Shown: positions 1 to 6,637 of the stretch, in pieces
How positions within the stretch are numbered: position 1 is the first letter of the stretch
Layout of the letters: each line of letters opens with the position of its first letter
Assembly: GCA_021443125.1 (NCBI GenBank)
Contig: JABUUQ010000002.1
Span: 892,740-903,493 of the forward strand
Origin: Bacteroidales bacterium
GTDB lineage: Bacteria > Bacteroidota > Bacteroidia > Bacteroidales > P3
Reading direction: 5' to 3'
DNA: 10,754 bases
Notes under the pieces: generated by a model
Seen by the model: only the letters and a program-made list of their open reading frames with translations
Told to the model about the DNA's origin: nothing
The model's database searches: none
Translations under genes and position numbers: made by a program

Positions 1-2016
1 GTGCTGTGTTTCAGTATCTTAGGTTTTCTTATAGGCAAACTTATAGGTTGGCCGACTTTCGATAGTCTGCTTTTGGGAGGTATGCTGATTATGTCGTCAA
101 CTGCCATTGTTTTCAAAGCTTTTTCCGACCTTGGACTGCAGAAAGAAAAATTCGCAAGCATAGTTTTTGGAATTCTTGTGTTTGAAGACCTTTTCGCTAT
201 AATACTTATGGTGATTGTTTCAACATTGGGAGTGAGCAAACAGTTTGAAAGTCAGATGATTTTGGTAGTTTTCAAACTTATATTCTTCCTTGTGGTATGG
301 ATGGTTTGCGGAATTTATCTTATCCCAACATTGCTTCGTAAGGTTAGAAAACATCTTAATGAGGAAACATTGCTTTTGGTGTCTATGGGATTGTGTTTAG
401 GTATGGTTGTCTTTGCAACAAGTGTTGGTTTTTCATCTGCTTTAGGTGCTTTTATTATGGGCTCTTTGCTTGCGGAAACTCTTGAAGCAGAGAAGATTGA
501 AAAGGTGATTGCTCCAATAAAAGACTTTTTCGGTGCCATATTCTTTGTTTCTGTCGGCATGATGGTTGACCCTAAAATCTTGATGGATAACTTTGGTATA
601 ATCATACTTATTTCTTGTGCATCGATTTTTGGAAAAATGATTTTTACAACTTGTGGTGTGAGATTGGCAGGGGAGAATTTGAAAACAGCAATGCAGAGTG
701 GTTTTTCTCTTGCGCAGATGGGTGAGTTTTCTTTCATAGTTGCCTCACTTGGAATGAGTTTGGGAATTGTTTCTCCTACCGTTTATCCTGTTGTAATCGC
801 CGTTTCTGTCATTACAACCTTCACAACACCTTATTGCATCCGCTTGGCAGAACCTGCATACAGGGTTATAGAGGCAGTTGTTCCTAAATCTTGGTATTCA
901 ATACTTTATCCAAACAAACAAGACGAGCAGGAATTGAAACCTTCTTCTACTTGGAGACAGTTTCTTGTGTCTTATTTTTCACGATTATCCACTTATATTA
1001 TAATATGTATTGCAATTCTCGTTCTTTCTTCGTCTTTAGGGGTGGAGTTTGCAACAAAAGGAGAGCCAGTCTTTATAAAGAAAATAGTGCTTTCTTGTGC
1101 CACTTTGCTATTGCTTGCAATTTTCATACGCCCTATGATACACAATCAGGGCAAGCAGGCAAATCTTTTCCTATCTCTTTGGACTTCAGATATTAACAAC
1201 CGATTTATCCTTTCATTCTTTATAGTTATCAGATATATCGTTGCTTTCATTTTGCTTTGTTCGGTGGTTAATCTTTATTGGTCTTTGCCTTGGTATGTTA
1301 TTATAGTGTTTGCTGCCGTTTTCTTTGCAATTATTTTCCGTTCAAAGAAATTATTGCGTTTCTATTGGTCAGTTGAGTCTCGTTTTGTCAAGAACTTCAA
1401 TGCCAGACAGATAGTTCAGCAAAGGAAATCAACGGAAGGTGCTATGAATGAACTGAACAATCTGCATTGGATAGACAGTAATGTGAATGTTGCACCATTT
1501 TTGCTTAGCCAAACAAGTGAATTAGAGGGTGAAAGTCTTAAAAATCTGAATTTTAGAAAGAAATACAATGCTTTAATTATATCTGTGCAAAGAGGAAGCA
1601 AGCAATTTGATTTTCCTGATGGCGATTTTGTTATACATGGCAACGACAAATTGCTTTTGCTTGGCACTTTGAACAATCTTCGCAAGTTGGATGCGGATTA
1701 TGACACTTTGGTAATGGATTATAATCAAGTTCAGGTGCTTAACGACTTCAATATCAAGCAGAACAACAACCCTTCATCAATCATTCACTGTCTTACATTT
1801 ATCATAGAGGAAGGTTCGGAATGGATAGGCAATTCTTTGATGGATTCTTCCTTGATAAAGCACAAATGTATGGTCATTGCAATAGAGAGAAATGATGCAC
1901 CAATTGTTTTGCCTTCTTCTCATATTACATTCCAACAGCATGATTTAGTGTGGGTTATGGGAGATAAGAAAGTGCTATACAAACTTTTGGAAAGAAATTA
2001 TTTTTCTAAAATATAA
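1..2016 (+). CDS. Cation:proton antiporter (CPA2/Kef type), 5'-truncated, with two C-terminal RCK_C-like domains
   Basis: This is an inner-membrane antiporter of the CPA2 family, which exchanges K+ or Na+ for H+. The visible part has 671 residues and begins inside the membrane domain. The SSTAIVFKAF segment (residues 32-41) and the FED segment with the conserved acidic pair (61-63) normally lie about 90 residues further into Kef-type proteins, so the real start is left of the window and the GTG at base 1 is probably an internal Val codon. The antiporter core runs to about residue 285 and includes MGEFSFI (240-246). Extra hydrophobic segments follow at about 331-347, 361-380 and 401-446. The cytosolic tail carries two RCK_C/TrkA_C-like modules, at about 495-563 and 585-665, each ending in the family's 'GD/HGND.L..LG/MG' type pattern. 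I see no Rossmann-type RCK_N domain between membrane part and tail. Ion specificity cannot be read from the sequence. Family call is firm. Confidence 0.9.
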   Translation: MLCFSILGFLIGKLIGWPTFDSLLLGGMLIMSSTAIVFKAFSDLGLQKEKFASIVFGILVFEDLFAIILMVIVSTLGVSKQFESQMILVVFKLIFFLVVWMVCGIYLIPTLLRKVRKHLNEETLLLVSMGLCLGMVVFATSVGFSSALGAFIMGSLLAETLEAEKIEKVIAPIKDFFGAIFFVSVGMMVDPKILMDNFGIIILISCASIFGKMIFTTCGVRLAGENLKTAMQSGFSLAQMGEFSFIVASLGMSLGIVSPTVYPVVIAVSVITTFTTPYCIRLAEPAYRVIEAVVPKSWYSILYPNKQDEQELKPSSTWRQFLVSYFSRLSTYIIICIAILVLSSSLGVEFATKGEPVFIKKIVLSCATLLLLAIFIRPMIHNQGKQANLFLSLWTSDINNRFILSFFIVIRYIVAFILLCSVVNLYWSLPWYVIIVFAAVFFAIIFRSKKLLRFYWSVESRFVKNFNARQIVQQRKSTEGAMNELNNLHWIDSNVNVAPFLLSQTSELEGESLKNLNFRKKYNALIISVQRGSKQFDFPDGDFVIHGNDKLLLLGTLNNLRKLDADYDTLVMDYNQVQVLNDFNIKQNNNPSSIIHCLTFIIEEGSEWIGNSLMDSSLIKHKCMVIAIERNDAPIVLPSSHITFQQHDLVWVMGDKKVLYKLLERNYFSKI

Positions 2017-2044
2017 CTTCTTTATTCGCAAAAAACAAAACAAG

Positions 2045-2062
2045 GTTTTAATTTATTAAAAC
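2045..2062. repeat. Perfect inverted repeat, 8-bp arms
   Basis: The arms GTTTTAAT and ATTAAAAC flank a TT centre. The repeat lies 28 bases after the antiporter stop and 45 bases before the transporter start. It could be a weak, AT-only hairpin at the end of the antiporter transcript or a binding site for a dimeric regulator. The stem contains only two G-C pairs and no clear T-tract follows, so a strong intrinsic terminator is unlikely. Confidence 0.5.
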
Positions 2063-2075
2063 AAAGTTCTGATAC

Positions 2076-2094
2076 AATAAAACGCCGTTTTATT
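2076..2094. repeat. Perfect inverted repeat, 9-bp arms, just upstream of the MFS gene
   Basis: The arms AATAAAACG and CGTTTTATT flank a single C. As RNA it could fold with an 8-bp stem and a GCC loop. It ends 13 bases before the transporter ATG, so it would lie in the 5' leader of that gene if transcription starts upstream, or could be an operator. No TAnnTTTG box is visible in the 91-base gap, so the promoter of the downstream gene is not located. The function is not established. Confidence 0.5.
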
Positions 2095-2107
2095 AGTTGT
2101 TGTTGCT

Positions 2108-3292
2108 ATGGAAAAACAGGAAAAATTGTGGAATGAAGGCTATATAAAAGTAATGGTTGCAAATTTTGCACTCTATTTTGCATTCTATTTGCTCACCCCA
2201 TTGCTGCCTTTGTATTTGAGTGAAAATTTCCATGCAACAAAAGATATTATTGGTCTTGTGCTTTCTGGATATACTCTAACATCTTTGCTTTCAAGACCTT
2301 TCAGTGGTTATCTTGTTGATAGTTTTCCGAGAAAGAAAGTTTTGATGCTGTGTTTCTTCCTTTTCTTTGTATTTTTTGCAGGCTATTTAGGTGCAGTTTC
2401 CTTATTGATGTTCACAATCATAAGAACAATTCACGGAATCCCTTTTGGAGCACTAACTGTCTCTGCTTCAACGGTTGCGATAGATGTTTTGCCATCTTCC
2501 CGTAGGAACGAGGGTATAGGATTCTATGGTTTGGCAAACAATATTGCCATGGCCATCGCTCCGTCTGCCGCTATTTTCATCTATAAGGCAACAAACAGCT
2601 TTGAAATTCTCTTTTGGTTGAGTCTAATTGTCTCATTTATAGGCTTATTGCTTGCTTATACAATCAAAATACCTCAAAAGGAAATAGTGCCGAACAAATC
2701 AAAACTTTCCTTAGATAGATTTTTCCTTGTCAGAGGCTGGCTTTTGGCAGTGAATATGGTATTTTTTGGATTTTGTTTTGGCGTTCTTAGTTCATATTTA
2801 GCAATTTACGGTAAGGAAGTGTTGCATATAACAACGGGAACAGGCACATATTTCACTCTTCTATCTGTCGGGTTGATTCTTTCGCGATTGCAAGGTAACA
2901 AAGGTTTGAAAGAGGGCAGACTGACGAATAATGCTGCAAAGGGTGTGCTGACTTCTTCGGTTGGTTACTTGCTTTTTGTGGCTCTTCCAAACGATTGGGG
3001 TTACTATCTTTCGGCTCTGCTTATCGGTTTGGGCAATGGACACATGTATCCTGCCTTCCAAAATATGTTTATTCAGGTGGCGCATCATAATGAGAGAGGA
3101 ACGGCAAATTCTTCAATACTTGTGGCATGGGATATAGGAGTTGGAATCGGTGTTGTTTTGGGTGGATTTGTTGCAGAGCTATTCGGCTATACTCCAGCCT
3201 TTTGGATGGTTGCCATAGCTCAGTTTTCGGGTGCGATATTGTTTCTTGTGGCAACGCGAACTTTCTTCAAGAAAAGGCGAATAATAGAATAA
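2108..3292 (+). CDS. Major facilitator superfamily transporter (drug/metabolite efflux type)
   Basis: This is a 394-residue inner-membrane secondary transporter with about 12 hydrophobic helices in two halves, joined by a hydrophilic loop at about 187-205. Motif A is intact in the loop after helix 2 (G67xxxD71xxxR75KK). Helix 4 carries the motif B pattern R106xxxG110xxxG114, which in this superfamily is associated with proton-coupled transport. Residues 328-353 (NERGTANSS followed by DIGVGIGVVLGG) match the usual helix 10-11 region. Length and layout fit the arabinose-efflux/YhhS-like MFS_1 group, so export of a small molecule is the best guess; the substrate is unknown. The ATG at 2108 is chosen because the first helix begins shortly after it. 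The gene follows the antiporter by 91 bases and precedes the aminotransferase by 35 bases, which suggests an MFS-aminotransferase operon. Confidence 0.88.
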   Translation: MEKQEKLWNEGYIKVMVANFALYFAFYLLTPLLPLYLSENFHATKDIIGLVLSGYTLTSLLSRPFSGYLVDSFPRKKVLMLCFFLFFVFFAGYLGAVSLLMFTIIRTIHGIPFGALTVSASTVAIDVLPSSRRNEGIGFYGLANNIAMAIAPSAAIFIYKATNSFEILFWLSLIVSFIGLLLAYTIKIPQKEIVPNKSKLSLDRFFLVRGWLLAVNMVFFGFCFGVLSSYLAIYGKEVLHITTGTGTYFTLLSVGLILSRLQGNKGLKEGRLTNNAAKGVLTSSVGYLLFVALPNDWGYYLSALLIGLGNGHMYPAFQNMFIQVAHHNERGTANSSILVAWDIGVGIGVVLGGFVAELFGYTPAFWMVAIAQFSGAILFLVATRTFFKKRRIIE

Positions 3293-3327
3293 TATGTTGA
3301 AACGAAATAAAAATTTTGCAAAAACTT

Positions 3328-4575
3328 ATGGCAAATTTCAAAGATTTAGATTTTGGGGCAGAAAAAGAAGATGTTTTTGCTGTAAATCCCACTAATCTTC
3401 AGGAGTTTAGGGAAAATGTGGCACAGATTGGAGAGATAGATGAGATTATTCTCGACCCTGTGAAAGCGGAAGGTGTTTATGTCTATACTTCCGACGCAAA
3501 AAAATACATGGATATGCTTTCGGGAATATGTGTCGGCAATGTTGGTCATAAAAATCCAAAAGTGGTGCAAGCAATTGAGAATCAGTTGAAAGATTATCTG
3601 CATGTGATGGTTTATGGCGAGTATATGCAAAAACCACAACTTGATTATATCAAACGCTTAAAGGAGTTTTTGCCAAAGGAATTAAGTCAGATTTTTTATG
3701 TCAATTCAGGAAGCGAGAGTATTGAGGGAGCAATTAAGGCAGCCAAGCTTTTCAATCATAGAAAAGAGATAATAACTCATCGCAATTCCTATCATGGCTC
3801 AACAATAGGTTGTGTTTCAATGATTTCTGGCAAAGAATTTACTCAACCTTTCCAGCCTCTTTTGCCAGATGTAAGTCATATTACATTCAATAGCGAAGAA
3901 GATTTGGCAAAGATAACAGAGAAAACATGCTGTGTTGTTGCTGAATGTGTGGCAGTGGGAGAAGGTGTGGAATTGCCTCAAAACGATTATCTTAAAAAAC
4001 TTCGCAAGCGTTGCGATGATACTGGTGCAGTTCTAATTCTTGATGAAATTCAAACAGGTTTTGGTCGTACGGGTCGATTGTTTGCTTTCGAAAGATACGG
4101 TATTGTGCCTGATATTCTGTGTATTGCAAAAGCTATGGGTGGTGGTCTTCCTATAGGTGCGTTTATTGGGAAGAAAGAAATTATGAACGCTTTGAACAAT
4201 CATCATCCTTTGATTGGGCACGCTACAACCTATGGAGGCAATCCAGTATGCTTGTCTTCTGCTTTGGCAACCTTGAACTATATTATTGAAGAAAATCTTT
4301 TGGACAGCATAGACGAAAAAGGCGAATATTTACGCAGTCTTTTGAAGCACAGACATATAAAGGAAGTCAGAGGAGTGGGCTTATTCAATTGTGTGGAACT
4401 GAATGAAGATGTTGATTGGCAGAAAGCACTGAAAGCATGCTTCAAACAAGGCATAATAACTGGCACTCATTTGTTTAATCCTATGTGTTTGAGTATAAAA
4501 CCCCCATTAATAATAAGCAAAGAGGAGATAGAATTTGCTGTTGCAAAAATCCTTGCCGCCTTAGACAGTATATAG
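3328..4575 (+). CDS. Class III PLP-dependent aminotransferase (ornithine/acetylornithine/putrescine-type)
   Basis: This is a cytosolic fold-type I aminotransferase that would move an amino group from an omega-amine such as ornithine, acetylornithine, putrescine or GABA to a 2-oxo acid. I place the start at the ATG at 3328 (protein begins MANFKD, 415 residues). The in-frame TTG 12 bases upstream would add only four residues. Numbering from 3328, the hallmarks are SGSES (127-131, phosphate contact), YHG (155-157, ring stacking), ILDEIQTGFGRTG (237-249, with PLP-binding Asp239), AKAMGGG (267-273, with Schiff-base Lys268), and ATTYGGNP (299-306, phosphate contact from the partner subunit). The length is slightly above that of acetylornithine aminotransferases. 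The substrate cannot be fixed: no arginine-biosynthesis gene is adjacent. A link to polyamine metabolism with the convergent deoxyhypusine synthase-like gene is possible but not shown, as the two lie in separate transcription units. Family call is firm. Confidence 0.9.
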   Translation: MANFKDLDFGAEKEDVFAVNPTNLQEFRENVAQIGEIDEIILDPVKAEGVYVYTSDAKKYMDMLSGICVGNVGHKNPKVVQAIENQLKDYLHVMVYGEYMQKPQLDYIKRLKEFLPKELSQIFYVNSGSESIEGAIKAAKLFNHRKEIITHRNSYHGSTIGCVSMISGKEFTQPFQPLLPDVSHITFNSEEDLAKITEKTCCVVAECVAVGEGVELPQNDYLKKLRKRCDDTGAVLILDEIQTGFGRTGRLFAFERYGIVPDILCIAKAMGGGLPIGAFIGKKEIMNALNNHHPLIGHATTYGGNPVCLSSALATLNYIIEENLLDSIDEKGEYLRSLLKHRHIKEVRGVGLFNCVELNEDVDWQKALKACFKQGIITGTHLFNPMCLSIKPPLIISKEEIEFAVAKILAALDSI

Positions 4576-4584
4576 ACAAAAAGA

Positions 4585-4613
4585 AAAGCCCTTAGCAATT
4601 TGCCGAGGGCTTT
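4585..4613. terminator. Bidirectional rho-independent terminator between convergent genes
   Basis: The arms AAAGCCCT (4585-4592) and AGGGCTTT (4606-4613) pair over 8 bp with four G-C pairs, and the 13-base apical part can pair further (GCA with TGC). Read on the minus strand, the stem is followed by TTCTTTTTG, a good U-tract, so it should end the deoxyhypusine synthase-like transcript, whose stop lies 24 bases before the hairpin. Read on the plus strand it sits 9 bases after the aminotransferase stop, followed by a weaker T-run (CTTGT). It probably serves both genes. Confidence 0.85.
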
Positions 4614-4637
4614 CTTGTAAAAAATTAAAATGTATGA

Positions 4638-5660
4638 CTATTTAATAAAAAGTTTAGAAAATTCGCGTTTTTCTCTATTTTGCCATGCACCTTTGTGATA
4701 AACATAAGAAGCAATAAGAGGAAGAACTGTTGTAGCTTCTGCATAAACCATTTGTTCATACATTGGAGATACTTTGCCCCAAGAGCCTGCTTCTTTCAGT
4801 GTTGAAGAAGAGCAAGCACCATCTCTAACATCGGCAACAGTTATCTGAACAGCGTATTTGTGCATATCAACTTCATGACCTAAAACCTCTGCACATACAA
4901 CAGTATCTTGTGCAAAATTCTTTGGAGTGCCACCGCCAATCATAAACAAACCTGTTGTTCCTGCAGCAATTTTTATATTTGTAAGTTCAAGAAAATCTCT
5001 TACAGAGTCTATGCTAAGATGCTTTTCTGGGTTTGCAACCTGATGCATAACAAGTCCGAAACCTGCAGAGCAGTCTGAAAATGCAGGGCAGAAGATAGGA
5101 ACATTGTTTTCGTAGCAAGCCTGAATCAAAGAGTCTTTCTTAACTGCATGACCATCAGCAAGCCATTTTCCAATCTCATAAATGAATTCTCGTGATGAGT
5201 ATGGTCTTGGTTCAAGTTGGTCTGCTATTTCCTTAACGGTGCGATCGCAGAATTGAAGTTCTTCTTCGTCGATATAAGTGTCATAAATACGGTCTACATA
5301 GTTGTCTCTCAATGTCATATCGTCAATGAAAGGAGTGCCTTTGTAGTGTTTGAATCCCAAAGCCTCAAACAAATCCATATCAATGATAGAAGCACCAGTT
5401 GAAACAACGCAGTCTATCATATTGTTCTTAACCATATCAACATAAACTTGCATACAACCAGCAGCAGAAGTACTGCCAGCAAGTGTAAGTATTGTTGAGC
5501 AGGCTTTGTCTTCCATCATTCTTTGCAAAATATCAGCAGCGTTTGCTGTATCTCTTGAAGCAAAAGACATATCACGCATTGCGTCTATAATTTCAGTAGA
5601 ATTTATCTTTTTGATATCTACGTGTTTAATGGTTTCTTGCAATAAGTCTTTCTTTTCCAT
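4638..5660 (-). CDS. Deoxyhypusine synthase-family protein (bacterial DHS-like, putative polyamine aminobutyl transferase)
   Basis: This is a 340-residue cytosolic protein of the deoxyhypusine synthase family (COG1899 type), NAD-dependent enzymes that take an aminobutyl group from spermidine through a lysine imine. The C-terminal block EAGSWGKV (290-297) aligns with the region around human Lys329, so Lys296 is the predicted catalytic lysine; Trp294 and Glu290 match human Trp327 and Glu323. The NAD site is seen in STGAS (87-91), CPAFSD with Asp196, and GGGTPKN (242-248). Aligned by eye from memory, human His288 becomes Asn248 and Asp316 becomes Cys283. Bacteria lack eIF5A, so the acceptor is probably a small amine, as in the homospermidine synthase-like branch, rather than a protein lysine. 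Length is normal for the family and nothing looks broken. The start at 5660 is supported by a TAnnTTTG promoter 35 bases upstream and an AAGG just before the ATG. Family is sure; reaction is inferred. Confidence 0.88.
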   Translation of the reverse strand: MEKKDLLQETIKHVDIKKINSTEIIDAMRDMSFASRDTANAADILQRMMEDKACSTILTLAGSTSAAGCMQVYVDMVKNNMIDCVVSTGASIIDMDLFEALGFKHYKGTPFIDDMTLRDNYVDRIYDTYIDEEELQFCDRTVKEIADQLEPRPYSSREFIYEIGKWLADGHAVKKDSLIQACYENNVPIFCPAFSDCSAGFGLVMHQVANPEKHLSIDSVRDFLELTNIKIAAGTTGLFMIGGGTPKNFAQDTVVCAEVLGHEVDMHKYAVQITVADVRDGACSSSTLKEAGSWGKVSPMYEQMVYAEATTVLPLIASYVYHKGAWQNREKREFSKLFIK

Positions 5661-5691
5661 TTTCCTTAATTTTTATTTGTTTTTCTAAATT

Positions 5692-5725
5692 TTTGCAAAG
5701 ATACACATTTTTTTTCTTATTTTTG
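5692..5725 (+). promoter_or_regulatory. Bacteroidota-type promoter for the binding-lipoprotein/thioredoxin operon
   Basis: TATTTTTG at 5718-5725 matches the TAnnTTTG -7 consensus exactly. A TTTG at 5692-5695 could be the -33 element, with 22 bases between the two, near the long end of the accepted range. The predicted transcript starts at about 5732, about 18 bases before the ATG at 5750. The candidate -33 TTTG forms half of the palindrome TTTGCAAA (5692-5699), whose other half belongs to the divergent -7 box. Confidence 0.65.
5696..5703 (-). promoter_or_regulatory. Bacteroidota-type -7 promoter box for the DHS-like gene
   Basis: The minus strand reads TATCTTTG, a perfect match to the TAnnTTTG -7 consensus of Bacteroidota housekeeping promoters. 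It ends 35 bases before the ATG at 5660, giving a predicted short leader of about 25-30 bases. I see no clear TTTG -33 element at the usual distance upstream on this strand, so the promoter may be weak or need an activator. Confidence 0.65.
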
Positions 5726-5749
5726 CGTTATATTGTAAAATTTAAGAAA

Positions 5750-6637
5750 ATGAGAAAAATATACTTTATACTATTGCTTACCACGAGCTTGCTTTTTGCC
5801 TCTTGCTCGAAAAACGATGAGAAAACATTAACAGACCAGATGAATCGCACGGTTAAAATAAAGCAAAATCCGGAAAAAGTGATTTGTCTTTCACCTGTAA
5901 TGGCTGAATGGCTCTATAAAATGAATCTTCAAGACAAGATAATAGGCAGAAACTCGCTTTGCAACTATCCTTCCGAGATAATGCAGAAAACAGATGTCGG
6001 TTTGGTTTATCTATTGGACACCAACATAATAAAGACTCTTCAACCCGATTTGGTTATATCAAATTCCCAACTGCCAAAAAAATGGATAAAATGGTTTGAA
6101 GACAAAGATATAGACCTTATTCTTTTCAAAGGTGGCAACAAAGTGGCGGATATTTTTCCTGCGATAAGTCTTTTGGGTGAGATTTTCAACAAACAAGAAG
6201 ATGCTAAAGCATTGATAAGCACCTATAAAAAAGAATTGGATGCTTTGGAAAAGACCATAAGCGACAACAAGTCAAGAGCCTATTTTGCAATAAAATTCTT
6301 CAAAGGTGTGGGCAATGGAGCAGAGGATATTACGGCAAACAAAGACCATCTCTACAACGATGTTATGCGTTTGGCTGGAGTGGAAAACACAGAATACAAC
6401 AACAGCAGAATGACTATAGCGAGAGCAGACCTTGTAAATGAAAATCCCGACTATATTCTCACCTATGCAAACGACAAAGAAGAGTTTTGTTCAGTGCCTG
6501 TATATCAAAAACTTGCAGCAGTAAAAGAGGGTAGGGTTATAGGTATAGACAAAGCAATGTTGCAAGAACTTTCTCCAAGACTGATAGACGCAATAAAAAA
6601 CATAAGACAACAGATATCAAATGAAGACAAAGAATAG
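5750..6637 (+). CDS. Periplasmic-binding lipoprotein, iron-siderophore/cobalamin (BtuF/FhuD) class
   Basis: This is a 295-residue predicted lipoprotein of the Peripla_BP_2 fold (class III solute-binding proteins), which capture iron chelates, haem or cobalamin for an ABC importer. The N-terminus has Lys/Arg, a hydrophobic stretch and a lipobox-like FASC, so Cys19 should be lipidated. The body has the family's features: a DQMNRTVKI segment (29-37, strand that usually reads 'D..GR.V.I'), VICLSPVMAEWLYKM (44-58), LQPDLVISN (97-105) and a late SPRLIDAIKNI (275-285). The ATG at 5750 is preferred over the upstream in-frame TTG at 5693, because the -7 promoter box lies between them and the signal peptide starts at 5750. 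It overlaps the next gene by 17 bases, so translational coupling is likely. No permease or ATPase gene is nearby. The ligand is unknown. Confidence 0.85.
   Translation: MRKIYFILLLTTSLLFASCSKNDEKTLTDQMNRTVKIKQNPEKVICLSPVMAEWLYKMNLQDKIIGRNSLCNYPSEIMQKTDVGLVYLLDTNIIKTLQPDLVISNSQLPKKWIKWFEDKDIDLILFKGGNKVADIFPAISLLGEIFNKQEDAKALISTYKKELDALEKTISDNKSRAYFAIKFFKGVGNGAEDITANKDHLYNDVMRLAGVENTEYNNSRMTIARADLVNENPDYILTYANDKEEFCSVPVYQKLAAVKEGRVIGIDKAMLQELSPRLIDAIKNIRQQISNEDKE

Noticed and set aside
1..3. GTG as the true start of the antiporter
   Set aside because: The conserved SSTAIV and FED segments come about 90 residues too early for a complete CPA2 protein, so the gene continues to the left of the window.
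315..737. 140-codon minus-strand open frame opposite the antiporter
   Set aside because: It mirrors a conserved membrane domain on the plus strand, and its composition is what that coding strand would produce; no family resemblance is visible.
3314..3323. Palindrome TTTTGCAAAA before the aminotransferase, resembling TTTGCAAA at 5692-5699
   Set aside because: Short AT-rich palindromes are common in this DNA, no TAnnTTTG box is in the right place here, and two copies are not enough to claim a shared regulator site.
3316..3327. TTG start adding four residues to the aminotransferase
   Set aside because: An ATG follows 12 bases later and the extra residues add nothing conserved; the ATG at 3328 is preferred.
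5693..5749. Extended N-terminus of the binding lipoprotein from a TTG at 5693
   Set aside because: This stretch contains the promoter -7 box, and the ATG at 5750 begins a well-formed lipoprotein signal peptide.
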